In this document: one piece after another, positions 34,957 to 44,593 of the stretch
Numbering within the stretch: position 1 is the stretch's first letter
Layout of the letters: each line of letters begins with the position of its first letter
From: Tolypothrix brevis GSE-NOS-MK-07-07A
GTDB taxonomy: Bacteria > Cyanobacteriota > Cyanobacteriia > Cyanobacteriales > Nostocaceae
Length of the DNA: 64,000 nucleotides
Assembly (NCBI GenBank): GCA_019358985.1
Contig: JAHHIJ010000004.1
Span: 62,001-126,000, forward strand
Direction: 5' to 3'
The notes under the pieces: generated by a model
Told to the model about the DNA's origin: nothing
Database searches by the model: none
Seen by the model: the letters and a program-made list of their open reading frames with translations, nothing else
Program-made: the position numbers and the translations under genes

Positions 34957-35206
34957 TTGTAATGAGTTTCGCACCAGATGAACAAATATTTCTTCAAATT
35001 AGGTTCAGTTTTTGTGAACTTATGTTGTGGCTAACGAGGAATATGTGCGTTGCCAGAATTCAAATTGTGGATGTCCACAATTGAAAATACCAGCTTTTGG
35101 TATTTTCAACTTTTTGCAGTGAAATGCCATCTGCCAAGCATTAACAAGAAGTCAATTTCTTGTGTTTCCCTTCGTAGTGTGTTTACCTTTGATTTCTGGA
35201 GTTTTT

Positions 35207-36202
35207 ATGAACGAATTCATTCTGCCTGAGTTATACTGCCCATTTCCATCGCAAATCAACAAGTCTGCTGACGTTTTGGAAGATTATAGCCTCGAATGGG
35301 TGTTGCACTTCAACCTGTTGGCAAATGAGTCATCATATCAGCGTTTCTGCAAGTCAAAATTTTTTTTGTTAACTGCGTCTGCCTACCCTGACTGTCAAGT
35401 TGAAGAATTGAAAATTATAAATCATTGGATAAGCTGGCTGTTTATTTGGGACGACCAATGCGATATGTCAGATTTAGGAAAACAACCGGAAGTACTGGAG
35501 AATTTTCACAAGAGATTTCTAGAAATATTAAACGGATCAGAAATTAAAAGCAAGGATATACCGCTTGGTCGTGCCTTAAACGACTTACGACAGCAGATGC
35601 TTGAAAGAGTAAGTGCAGAATGGTTCCATTACTTCGTCCGGTCAGTTGAAAGCTACTTTAATGGATGTGTTCGAGAAGCAAACAATCGCATACAGGAAAT
35701 TGTACCTGATATTGAAAGTTATGCAATGATACGTAGATTAAGCGGGGCAATGTATTCGGTTTTTGACTTAATTGAATTTTGCAATCAGTGGATACTTCCC
35801 AGTTATCTCCGAGAACACAACATTGTGAAAAGCCTAAAATACATGGCAAATAACATAGTTTGCTGGTCTAATGATCTAATATCAGTATCTAAGGAAATGG
35901 CAAGAGGTGATGTTCACAATTTAGTACTGGTACTGTATTATCAACAGCAGATATCTCTTGATAAAGCGATTAAGCGCGCAGTAGAAATCCATAATAATGA
36001 GCTACTAGCAATGATTAATTTAGAAGCATCTATTCCCTCTTATGGAGAAGAAGTAGATACAGAATTTGCCAAATATATATCAGGAATACATGCCTGGATA
36101 AGTGGCAACTACAATTGGGGTTCTCAATCTGCTCGCTATCAGACTATACAAAAGCTGGAGGTAGTGACAAATCAGAAAATCCTATCGCGTGCTTCTGATT
36201 AA
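35207..36202 (+). CDS. Class I terpene (sesquiterpene) synthase
   Basis: An enzyme that ionises a prenyl diphosphate, most likely farnesyl diphosphate, and cyclises it. I choose ATG 35207, behind 'tctggag', rather than the upstream GTG 35162; this gives 331 residues, the normal bacterial length. The metal sites are present: 'FIWDDQCD' (Asp82-Asp83...Asp86) and the NSE triad in 'NDLISVSKE' (Asn222, Ser226, Glu230), with the C-terminal 'ARY' pair near 309. A P450 gene follows 134 bp downstream with a hairpin in between. Terpene synthases next to CYP110-type P450 and a hybrid kinase are known from Nostoc strains. The exact product cannot be predicted. Confidence 0.92.
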   Translation: MNEFILPELYCPFPSQINKSADVLEDYSLEWVLHFNLLANESSYQRFCKSKFFLLTASAYPDCQVEELKIINHWISWLFIWDDQCDMSDLGKQPEVLENFHKRFLEILNGSEIKSKDIPLGRALNDLRQQMLERVSAEWFHYFVRSVESYFNGCVREANNRIQEIVPDIESYAMIRRLSGAMYSVFDLIEFCNQWILPSYLREHNIVKSLKYMANNIVCWSNDLISVSKEMARGDVHNLVLVLYYQQQISLDKAIKRAVEIHNNELLAMINLEASIPSYGEEVDTEFAKYISGIHAWISGNYNWGSQSARYQTIQKLEVVTNQKILSRASD

Positions 36203-36240
36203 GAGTTATACTCACCGATTATTTACCACACTTAAAAAAA

Positions 36241-36267
36241 GCAATTGCCCTTAACAAGGGCAATTGC
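36241..36267. terminator. Hairpin between terpene synthase and P450
   Basis: gcaattgccctt-aac-aagggcaattgc is a 12-bp perfect stem with a 3-base loop. The A7 run lies on its left, so as a rho-independent terminator it would work on the minus strand; on the plus strand it lacks a T-run and could act as a processing site or partial stop between the two genes. Confidence 0.75.
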
Positions 36268-36336
36268 TGGTAACTTAAATTTTGCAGCTTAAAGTGAAAT
36301 GGTATTACTTGAGAAGCGAAGGTTAGAAACAGTAAA

Positions 36337-37749
36337 ATGAAAGCAAGAGAAAATCAGATGCGATTACCTCACACTCTGAAAACCCCCCCTTTTCTTCAAA
36401 AATTTCAGTGGGCTGCTGACCCTATTCAATATATGGAAAAAGCCGCTCGGCAATATCCCGATATTTTCACGGGTGAGGTAGTTGGTTTTGGGGATACCGT
36501 GGTATTTGTGAATCATCCTCAGGGAATCCAGGAAATTTTTACCAACGAAAAAAAAATTGCTGCCCTTGGTAAACTAAATGGAATTTTACAACCCCTGATA
36601 GGGGACAATTCCCTATTCATGCTGGACGGCGATCGCCACAAACAGCATCGAAAAATTTTAATGCCCCCCTTTCATGGAGAGCGGATGCAAACCTATGGTA
36701 AGCTAATTCCTAATCTCACCGGAAAAGTCTTTAGTCAGTTACCCATAGACCAGCCCTTCTTGGCTCTTACTGCCATGCAAGAGATTTCTTTGCAAGTAAC
36801 TTTACAGACTGTCTTCGGTTTGTATAAGGGAGAACGTTGCCAACAACTCAAGCATCTATTTCCGGTATTTATCTCGAATGTGTTTCGCTCACCGCTCACG
36901 TCTAGCTTACTGTTGTTTCCCTTCCTGCAACAGGATTTAGGAGCTTGGAGTCCTTGGGGAAAGTTTCTGCGCCAACGGCAGGAAGTTGATAAATTGCTCT
37001 ACGCTGAAATTGCTGAACGTCGGCAGCAACCCGATCCAGATCGCACTGATATTTTATCCTTGCTAATGTCATGTCGGGACGAAGCAGGTAACCTCATGAC
37101 GGATCGAGAGTTGCGCGATGAGTTGATCACCCTGATGCTTGCCGGATATGAAACCACGGCAACGGCAATGGCTTGGGGATTGTATTGGATTCACCAAAAG
37201 CCTCAAGTTCGTAAAAAACTGCTTCAAGAATTGGATACTCTGGGTGATTCTCCTGACCCAATGAGCATTTTCCGACTGCCTTATCTCACCGCTGTTTGTA
37301 ATGAAACTTTGCGAATTCATCCCGTGTCGATGTTCACTTTGCCCAGAGTAGTGCAAGAATCTGTTGAACTACTAGGACACACCTTAGAGCCTGGTACAGT
37401 AACGCAAGGCTGCATTTATCTCACTCATCACCGAGAGGATTTATATCCAGAACCTGAGCAGTTTAAACCAGAGCGCTTTTTAGAACGCCAATTTTCCCCC
37501 TATGAATTTCTGCCCTTTGGTGGTGGTGCCCGTGGCTGTATTGGTCAAGCTTTAGCTATGTTTGAAATGAAGCTAGTGTTAGCAACTATGGTGTCAAACT
37601 ATCAATTAGCGCTCGTAGATAAGCGACCAGAGAAACTTCAGCGTCGAGGTTTTACACTTGCGCCTGCTAATGGGGTCAAAATGATAATTACAGGGCAGCG
37701 TGCGCGTCAAGAGTCGAGAGTGACTATGGCAACTACATCTGCCCTTTAG
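36337..37749 (+). CDS. Cytochrome P450, CYP110-like
   Basis: A 470-residue soluble P450 that should oxidise the product of the upstream terpene synthase or a fatty acid or alkane. The oxygen-activation helix is 'MLAGYETTATA' (267-277), the ExxR motif is ETLR (323-326), 'PERF' follows at 378-381, and the heme loop is 'FGGGARGCIG' (394-403) with the ligand Cys401. The N-terminus 'RLPHTLKTPPFLQKFQW..DPI.YME' is like that of cyanobacterial CYP110 enzymes. No ferredoxin or reductase gene is near. Ends 11 bp before the convergent stop of the hybrid kinase. Confidence 0.94.
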   Translation: MKARENQMRLPHTLKTPPFLQKFQWAADPIQYMEKAARQYPDIFTGEVVGFGDTVVFVNHPQGIQEIFTNEKKIAALGKLNGILQPLIGDNSLFMLDGDRHKQHRKILMPPFHGERMQTYGKLIPNLTGKVFSQLPIDQPFLALTAMQEISLQVTLQTVFGLYKGERCQQLKHLFPVFISNVFRSPLTSSLLLFPFLQQDLGAWSPWGKFLRQRQEVDKLLYAEIAERRQQPDPDRTDILSLLMSCRDEAGNLMTDRELRDELITLMLAGYETTATAMAWGLYWIHQKPQVRKKLLQELDTLGDSPDPMSIFRLPYLTAVCNETLRIHPVSMFTLPRVVQESVELLGHTLEPGTVTQGCIYLTHHREDLYPEPEQFKPERFLERQFSPYEFLPFGGGARGCIGQALAMFEMKLVLATMVSNYQLALVDKRPEKLQRRGFTLAPANGVKMIITGQRARQESRVTMATTSAL

Positions 37750-37760
37750 AAATTACCATC

Positions 37761-40700
37761 TCACTGTTGCTGTGGAATCTCAATTACAAACTCAGTTCCC
37801 TTTCCGGGGGTGGAATCACAGGTTAACTGACCTTTGTGTTTGTCAACTACAACCTGATAGCTAATTGACAACCCCAATCCCGTACCACTTCCTACCGGTT
37901 TAGTGGTAAAAAATGGGTCAAAGATTTTCTGACGCACCTTGTCACTCATGCCAGAACCATTATCAGCAATTTGAATTTTTAAGGTATTAGAATCTACTAG
38001 AGATGTGCGAATGCAAATTTGTCCTACCTTGGGGGAAGTAGCGATCGCATCTGTGTTATTTGACTCTTGTAAAGCATCGATGGCATTACTGAGAATATTC
38101 ATAAAAGCCTGATTGAGTTGACCTGCATAACAACTAATCAAAGGTAGTTCTCCGTATTGTTTAATAACCTCAATTTCTGGGCGATCGCTCTTTTCCTTCA
38201 GTCGGTGCTGCAAAATCATCAGGGTATTATCGATTCCCTCATGAATATCTACAGGCTTCATTTCCGATTCATCTAAGCGAGAGAAATTGCGTAAGCTCAA
38301 TACAATATTCCGAATCCGCGAACTACCAACATTCATTGATTCTAGAAGTTTTGGCAGGTCTTTTATGAGGAAATCTAGGTCTAATTCTTCTGCTTTTACT
38401 TCAACCAGAGGGGAAGGATTAGGATATTCCTGCTGATAGATAGCAACCAAATCTAGTAAGTCTTCAACATAAGCACTAGCGTAAGAAATATTGGCATGAA
38501 TAAAGTTAATGGGATTATTGATTTCATGAGCAATTCCTGCTACCATCTGTCCCAAACTCGACATTTTTTCACTTTGAATCAAGTGGGTTTGAGCATTTTT
38601 TAATTCTGAAAGTGTTTGTTGCAAATTTTGATTTATTTGGTTAAGTTCTTGGGTTCTTTCCTCTACTTTTTCCTCTAAAGTATGGCTGTATTCCTCCAAG
38701 GTTTCATTTGCCTGTGCCAAATTTTTATAGAGGATGGCATTCTCTAGAGAAATTGCGGCTTGGGTGGTGAGGAGTTTGAGAATTTCTACGCGATCGCTTG
38801 TAAATGCTCCCGTTGTTAAATTATTTTCTAGATAAAGAATGCCGAGTAACTTGCCTTGATTGATAATTGGGATGCACAAAAGGCTCTTGGGTTGCTGACG
38901 AATAATGTAGCGATCGCCTACTAAAAAGTCAACAGTCTTAGCATCATCAATAACAAAGATTTCTAGAGTGCGTTTGACGTAGTTAATTAAAGTAACAGGA
39001 ATATCAGAACTAGACTCTAAATCAACTGATGGAAACTTTGTAGAAATAGGTGCTTCATTTGAACTAGAACCGACTGCGCTAACAGTTAAATCTAAATTAT
39101 TTCCTTCGCTCAAAATCAGACCACACTTAGAAGCTCCTGCATTCTCCATCACAACTGCTATTAATATAGAAAGCAATTGCTCTAGCTCAATTTCCCCAGA
39201 AAGTGCTTGAGAAGCTTTAATGATAGACCTGAAGTCTAGCATTTGTGAGATGCTGGTATTAGAGCTAATATAAGTTTCTTTAGTGTTAGGGGCAGATAAT
39301 AATATGCCACTAGAAATGGTGCTTTTTTCGTTGAGATGAAAGCTAAGTTTTTCTTGCTGGATAATCGGAGCAAGTAGTTGAGGATACCGTTTTTGCAAGT
39401 CTTCAACTTTAGCTAATGCTCCCCAGCGGATGTAGCAATAGTAGGCATCAGTAAGGTAGGTTTGGGCAATTTTGTGTTTGCCCCATTCTAAATAGAATTT
39501 AGCAGCAAGTTCGTGAGCGAGAGCTTCTTCATTGATGTACCCGTTTTCTTTGGCATTGCTGATAGCGCGATCGTAATCATTCATTGCTTCTAAATATTCA
39601 CCAAAAATCCGATGCCTTTCTGCCTCCACCAAATAAAATTTATGCAGATAATTCATGGGAGCATGATTTGCCCAATGCCGCATCTTTTCTTGATTGGCTT
39701 GTACTTTATCAAGAATGCACTTTTTATCAGACAAAATTACATTAGAATACAGTGCAAGCTGTGCCAGAGAATCATAAAAATGGAAAAAAGGAACAATCGG
39801 TTGTCCTGTAGAGCTATCTAAATATTTTTCTGCCAAGGTCGCATTTTCAACCGCTTGATGATAATCCCCAAATAGGTAACACAGATGTAGTTTGCCCAAA
39901 TATAAATTTAAAAGACTCACTGCATCCTTGCTTTCAACGTGAACCACCAGCATTTTTTCTTCGTCGTATGCTTCACCGATTAAACAACAGGGATTTTCCT
40001 TAGTTTCTAACAAGTTCAAGACCATCTGCCGATATATTTCATGCCAGTGATATACTCTTTGTTGCTTGATTTGAATGATGGCACTGCTGTAAATTGCCAT
40101 CTCAGCTTTTAGCCCTGTTAGTTCCTTACCGATGAAATATGAAAAGTAGGAATAAGTATAAAGGGAATAAGCTGCATATTCTAAATCTCCCGTTTCCAGT
40201 CCGGTAGAGTAAACCGTTAGCAACTGTTTCAATATTTCCTTAATATGTTCTTTCCAATGTCGGACAACTGCATTAATTGAAATCAGAATCTTAGTTGTAA
40301 CTTCTTTAGCATTGAACTTATCCAACATACTTGAAGCCAAGTTGCCAAATTGATAGCCAGACTCAATGTCTCCCACCATACAACAAAGGATTATCCCGTA
40401 ATTAACGTATGCAAAGCCAGACAACGGAGCATTACCATGTTTAAGCGATAAATTAATTTGTTTAAAAATAATCAGTGGAAATAGTTGATGAACACTTTGA
40501 TAGGCAGGACTAATTGTACTCGATAGGATACGCATAGTTGCTAACGGTCGAGCTTCCGTCATCTCCGGTAGATTAACTAAGTCTTCAATGCTCCTTTGTG
40601 TCAAAGCTGATCTTATTTCTGCTATTGCTAGTTGAACATCAGATTGGCTCGGATTCTCAGGAAACTCTACCCCCAATTGCTTTAAAACTATTAGCGCAGT

Positions 40701-43400
40701 ATTGATTGCTTTTAATGCTTGATTTTGCGCTCCATAAGCTTGAATTTTTACTTCATAAACTTTTATTTTCTCTAATAGTGTTTTCGCTTGTGTCAACACT
40801 ACCTCTGCTAATTGCTCTGTTTGTTCAAAATCTCCACCCAAATATGCTGCCTCTGCTGCTGTCTCATACAAACCTAGAGTTAGCTCATATTTTCTCTGCC
40901 AACTATCATCTGTTAATAGTTTAATTCCAGTAGTTAAATATTTAACCGCAGCTAGATAAGCCGTTGATGTCAAAGCTTTACGTCCAGCAATCAAATTCAT
41001 TATTGCTAATCTATCACGTTCAGCCTGAAGAGTAATTAATGGCAGTGCCATATTAAACTGATTGACTAAATCAAAAATCTTTTCTTCCTGTTCAGCTACT
41101 GGAATATTCCTTAACAGTAGTTCTCCAATTTTTAAGTGAATTGATTGCTTATTATCTTCCGTAATCAAAGAATAAGCCGCTTGTTGTACACGGTCGTGTA
41201 CAAATTTATATTTAGGTAAGCTTAATTCTTTATCATGATTTATTGCCTCGTGACTATTAGCATCTTTGTCAAATAATTTGTAAAATTCAGCTTGAGAAAA
41301 AACTAGTCCTTCAATTAATGCTTGCCACAAGTCTGACGCTGTATCAACAGCAAATTTTTCATGGATAATAGCTAGAGTTTTTAGATCAAATTCGTTACCA
41401 ATAGAAGCAGCGAGTTTCAATACTTTTTGAGTATGTGATGGCAACTTCATTAGTTGTAGTGCCATAAATTCTACTACATCATCTGTGAGAGCTAATGCTT
41501 TTACTTGAGGAATATCACACTGCCAATAACCGAGTTCAAAGTTAAATTCAATTAGTCCATCACTATGCAGACTTTTGATAAATTGATTGGTAAAAAATGG
41601 ATTACCTTTGATTTTAGCAAATACCATTTGTGTGAGAGGGATAGCAACTTTTTCTTCACAACGCATGGTATCAGCAATCAATAGATTTAAATCACTCTGA
41701 TTTAATGGCTCTAGAGTAATAGTATTAATGGTTGCTTTGTCAAGTTCAATTTCTTTGATTGTCAATTCAAGCGGATGTGCTTTGTCAACTTCATTATCCC
41801 GATAAGCACCAATCAGCAGCAGACCACCATCTCTTTCTCTATCTTTATTTGTTTCACCTAAAAGGAGAGGAGACAAAGAAAAATTTTGATTTACTGTTGT
41901 GCTTCCGCTCATTAATAATTCAATAAATTTCAAAGAGGCAGCATCTGCCCATTGCAAATCATCCAGAAAAATTACTAAAGGCTGGTCTTTTGTGGTAAAG
42001 ACACGGATAAAATTTTGAAACAATAAATTGAAACGATTTTGAATAGCATTGCCAGAAAGTTCAGTAATTGGCTGTTGCCTACCAATAATGCTTTCGAGTT
42101 CGGGAATTACATCAGTAATGACTTGACCTTGTTCACCTAGTACTGAGAGAATTTTAATTTTCCAATATTCAATTTGGGCATCAGTTTCACTTAACAGTTG
42201 ACCGATTAAATCGCGAAATGCTTGTACTAATGCTGAAAAGGGAATGTCTCGTTGAAACTGGTCAAATTTGCCTTTAATAAAGTAGCTGCGCTGCCGGACT
42301 ATAGGTTTATGAACTTCGTTGACAACAGCGGTTTTGCCAATACCAGAGGAACCCGCGACTAATATCATTTCCGTGGTTCCACTTGTTACGCGATCAATTG
42401 CAGCGAGTAGAGTTTCAACTTCACGTTGACGACCATAGAGTTTTTCGGGAATGAGGAAGCGATCGCAAATATCCTGTTGTGCTAACTTGAAGAATGCTAT
42501 ATTTCTTGTCTCTTGCCATTGCTGTCTACACAGTTCTAAGTCATGCTTTAATCCCAAAGCACTCTGATAGCGATCTTCGGCATTTTTTGCCATCAACTTG
42601 CTAATAATTTCCGACAAAATAGGGGGAATATCGGGGTTAATTGAGTTTGCTTTTGGTGGCTCTTTGGCAATATGACAATAAACTAATTCTATTGAGTCAG
42701 CGGTGATAAAAGGTAATTTGCCTGTGAGGAGTTCAAAAAAGGTGACACCAAGGGAATAAAAGTCACTGCGATAATCTATACCTCTATTCATTCGTCCGGT
42801 TTGTTCAGGAGAAATGTAAGCCAAGGTGCCTTCTAGGACGTTGGGATTGGTGAGAAATTGAATTTCTCTTGGCAAAAGTGAGGCTATACTAAAGTCGATG
42901 ATTTTTACTTCTAGGGTGCTTGGATTAATTAGGATGTTGGCGGGTTTGATATCTTTATGAATGACGCGATGTTTAGCGATAACCCCCTCCGGTTGTACGC
43001 GATGCATTCCTTCAAGAGTGGAAGTAATTTCTATGCCGATATGAAAAAACTGATCGAGAAAATTCGGATTTCTTCTGTCTTGATATCTAACATCAAACGC
43101 ATCTTTAAGGGAAATACCGCCAAAATCTTCTAATATTAAAGCATAGCCGTTGCGGTAGGTTTCCAATCCATAAGATTTGACTATACCAGGAAGGTTAAGA
43201 TTTTTGCTGATGGTATATTGATTACGGAATTGGGCAATTTCATAGAATGTAGGATATTCATTCCGCATCAGTTTGATAATGACTGACTTTTGGTCTTGTT
43301 CTCTGATGCCACGACAAACTATGGTTTTACTGCTTGAGTAGATTTGCTCAGTGAAGCTATAGCCAGTTAAGGGAAATAATGTATCTAATAATGGCAGCAT
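37761..43400 (-). CDS. HstK-like Ser/Thr kinase - ATPase - GAF - histidine kinase
   Basis: An 1879-residue signalling protein. Order: N-terminal Ser/Thr kinase (about 8-280; 'VIHKDIKPANILI' catalytic loop, 'IDFSIAS' as the DFG-like site, 'GTLAYISPEQTGRMNRGIDYRSDFYSLGVT'), AAA/STAND-type ATPase (P-loop 'AGSSGIGKT' near 350, Walker B 'LVIFLDDLQWAD'), a long helical TPR-like middle (about 800-1380), GAF domain (about 1430-1590), coiled coil, histidine kinase with 'GIAHEINNPINFI' H-box and an HATPase with 'NAIDAL', 'DNGSGM' and 'GTGLGLSISYQVV'. The layout matches HstK-type proteins of heterocystous cyanobacteria. It converges on the P450 gene, so a link to terpene synthesis is suggested by position only. 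No receiver domain is included. Confidence 0.93.
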   Translation of the reverse strand: MLPLLDTLFPLTGYSFTEQIYSSSKTIVCRGIREQDQKSVIIKLMRNEYPTFYEIAQFRNQYTISKNLNLPGIVKSYGLETYRNGYALILEDFGGISLKDAFDVRYQDRRNPNFLDQFFHIGIEITSTLEGMHRVQPEGVIAKHRVIHKDIKPANILINPSTLEVKIIDFSIASLLPREIQFLTNPNVLEGTLAYISPEQTGRMNRGIDYRSDFYSLGVTFFELLTGKLPFITADSIELVYCHIAKEPPKANSINPDIPPILSEIISKLMAKNAEDRYQSALGLKHDLELCRQQWQETRNIAFFKLAQQDICDRFLIPEKLYGRQREVETLLAAIDRVTSGTTEMILVAGSSGIGKTAVVNEVHKPIVRQRSYFIKGKFDQFQRDIPFSALVQAFRDLIGQLLSETDAQIEYWKIKILSVLGEQGQVITDVIPELESIIGRQQPITELSGNAIQNRFNLLFQNFIRVFTTKDQPLVIFLDDLQWADAASLKFIELLMSGSTTVNQNFSLSPLLLGETNKDRERDGGLLLIGAYRDNEVDKAHPLELTIKEIELDKATINTITLEPLNQSDLNLLIADTMRCEEKVAIPLTQMVFAKIKGNPFFTNQFIKSLHSDGLIEFNFELGYWQCDIPQVKALALTDDVVEFMALQLMKLPSHTQKVLKLAASIGNEFDLKTLAIIHEKFAVDTASDLWQALIEGLVFSQAEFYKLFDKDANSHEAINHDKELSLPKYKFVHDRVQQAAYSLITEDNKQSIHLKIGELLLRNIPVAEQEEKIFDLVNQFNMALPLITLQAERDRLAIMNLIAGRKALTSTAYLAAVKYLTTGIKLLTDDSWQRKYELTLGLYETAAEAAYLGGDFEQTEQLAEVVLTQAKTLLEKIKVYEVKIQAYGAQNQALKAINTALIVLKQLGVEFPENPSQSDVQLAIAEIRSALTQRSIEDLVNLPEMTEARPLATMRILSSTISPAYQSVHQLFPLIIFKQINLSLKHGNAPLSGFAYVNYGIILCCMVGDIESGYQFGNLASSMLDKFNAKEVTTKILISINAVVRHWKEHIKEILKQLLTVYSTGLETGDLEYAAYSLYTYSYFSYFIGKELTGLKAEMAIYSSAIIQIKQQRVYHWHEIYRQMVLNLLETKENPCCLIGEAYDEEKMLVVHVESKDAVSLLNLYLGKLHLCYLFGDYHQAVENATLAEKYLDSSTGQPIVPFFHFYDSLAQLALYSNVILSDKKCILDKVQANQEKMRHWANHAPMNYLHKFYLVEAERHRIFGEYLEAMNDYDRAISNAKENGYINEEALAHELAAKFYLEWGKHKIAQTYLTDAYYCYIRWGALAKVEDLQKRYPQLLAPIIQQEKLSFHLNEKSTISSGILLSAPNTKETYISSNTSISQMLDFRSIIKASQALSGEIELEQLLSILIAVVMENAGASKCGLILSEGNNLDLTVSAVGSSSNEAPISTKFPSVDLESSSDIPVTLINYVKRTLEIFVIDDAKTVDFLVGDRYIIRQQPKSLLCIPIINQGKLLGILYLENNLTTGAFTSDRVEILKLLTTQAAISLENAILYKNLAQANETLEEYSHTLEEKVEERTQELNQINQNLQQTLSELKNAQTHLIQSEKMSSLGQMVAGIAHEINNPINFIHANISYASAYVEDLLDLVAIYQQEYPNPSPLVEVKAEELDLDFLIKDLPKLLESMNVGSSRIRNIVLSLRNFSRLDESEMKPVDIHEGIDNTLMILQHRLKEKSDRPEIEVIKQYGELPLISCYAGQLNQAFMNILSNAIDALQESNNTDAIATSPKVGQICIRTSLVDSNTLKIQIADNGSGMSDKVRQKIFDPFFTTKPVGSGTGLGLSISYQVVVDKHKGQLTCDSTPGKGTEFVIEIPQQQ

Positions 43401-43554
43401 TGCAACTTAATTTTCTTTATTTTGGTTTACTGGTGTTAGTCTTCCCATTATCGGGCTGTTTTTATCATGTGTTAGCAGAAAAGGTTTGATATCTTGCATG
43501 TTTTTATTGTTAATAACTATAGCGGTTCTGATTTTAATCACATATGTGTTCAAA

Positions 43555-43614
43555 AAAAATGTAGAGACGCTAAATTTAGCGTCTCTACATTTTTTTGCAC
43601 TCCTATGTCTAATT
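43555..43614. mobile_element. MITE, family A, partial
   Basis: Core gtagagacgctaaatttagcg-tctctac is a perfect hairpin (43561-43588), followed by 'ttttttgcactcctatgtcta', the right end. The left end is missing. In the 296-bp gap upstream of the hybrid kinase. Confidence 0.75.
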
Positions 43615-43696
43615 TAAAAGCGAATTTGAGATTTTCCTAAACCGTAGCAAAAAGTGAAAGCCTTAGCGACGGAGATTTTGAGATGAGAAACGATCG

Positions 43697-44287
43697 CTAT
43701 TTTATTTTCTGTTTAATAAAAGTCACAACTTGAGTTAACTGTTTCTTTAAACCATCAATTTCCGCTTGCATCTTGACAATTTTATCATTTAGTGCATAAA
43801 TTTCAGAATTAGGTGCGATCGCCAAAGACCCGCTGGGAGCGATCGCACTAGAATTTACAACTCCATTTTTCCCAGCAACAGCTGCTACAGAAGCGGGTTC
43901 CGGACGCGGCTGTTTCGCTTTTGTCATTGCCAACTTAATTGAGGCAATTAGTTGCTTTTGGTCAAAAGGCTTTCCGAGAAACTCAAAATATTCAAAGGGT
44001 TCGGGGATTTTCTCCGTCACCTCTTCTTTCCGACCAGACATAAGAACTAAGGGAATCTTTCTTAGTTCTGGTTGAGCTTGAATCTGCTGGAAAACTTCCC
44101 AGCCACTCATTTTCGGCAAAAGGAAATCCAACATAATCAGGCTGAGTTTTTCCTGAAGAATGAAATTTAATCCTTCTAAGCCGTCTTTTGCTTCCAGTAC
44201 CTCAAAATTGCCCGGAGGCAACATTTCCCGTACTTTCACCCTGACAACTGTAGTGTCATCGATAACTAGAATCTTGTTACTTGCCAC
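43697..44287 (-). CDS. Response regulator (CheY-like) with C-terminal coiled coil
   Basis: A 196-residue protein with one receiver domain (about 4-125): acidic pocket 'VIDDT' (Asp10-Asp11), phosphoacceptor Asp54 in 'LIMLDFLLPKMSGWEV', the conserved Ser/Thr and Lys in 'LVLMSGRKEEV' and 'FLGKPFD'. There is no DNA-binding domain. A Pro/Ala-rich linker leads to a C-terminal helix 'LNDKIVKMQAEIDGLKKQLTQVVTFI' (about 166-191) that should form a coiled coil for dimerisation or partner binding. It stands 297 bp upstream of the hybrid kinase, same direction; it may be, but need not be, its partner. Confidence 0.92.
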   Translation of the reverse strand: MASNKILVIDDTTVVRVKVREMLPPGNFEVLEAKDGLEGLNFILQEKLSLIMLDFLLPKMSGWEVFQQIQAQPELRKIPLVLMSGRKEEVTEKIPEPFEYFEFLGKPFDQKQLIASIKLAMTKAKQPRPEPASVAAVAGKNGVVNSSAIAPSGSLAIAPNSEIYALNDKIVKMQAEIDGLKKQLTQVVTFIKQKIK

Positions 44288-44593
44288 GACTAATTACTCT
44301 AACAGAAACTTTAGGTTGAAATGGCGGCTTTGCCAATTAAGTTTGAGAATCCTCCCACTATATATGACATTTATATTGATTGGGGGATAGTAATTTCTGG
44401 GAGAAGCGACAATAATTTAGGTATCTGACAGAGCATATACTGATGTTTTGTAAGATTAGTGTAAATGTGATATTTAAATTACAGGCGATTGGACATTGGG
44501 CATTGGTAATAATTCTTTCCCCTTTCCCTTTTCCCCTTTCCCCTTTTCCCCTCTTCAAAAAGCCCCTGCTCCCCCTAAATTATTGAATTATTT
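44288..44593. other. Intergenic region with CT-rich low-complexity tract
   Basis: Divergent promoters of the response regulator and lipA should lie here. The stretch 44514-44563 consists of runs of 'ccccttttccccttt' type. Similar tracts occur at 45650-45675, 49736-49756 and, reversed, at 47331-47372. No gene seen. Confidence 0.55.

Larger units (their letters stand above)
33634..35206. other. Long AT-rich intergenic region
   Basis: About 1.57 kb without a convincing gene. It contains a MITE with 'taccaattta' ends (34681-34824), one family A MITE (34865-34956), a hairpin 'tgtggatgtccaca' (35066-35079), and directly upstream of the terpene synthase the inverted pair 'gaaaataccagc'/'ggtattttcaac' (35087-35112). 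The region 33800-33850 ('gagtagttgacactcctcagcctgaaggcg') resembles flanks of IS200/IS605-type elements but is too short to call. The rest looks like promoter and decayed sequence. Confidence 0.6.

Noticed and set aside
35162-35206. Upstream GTG start of the terpene synthase
   Set aside because: The ATG at 35207 has a better ribosome binding site and gives the usual family length.
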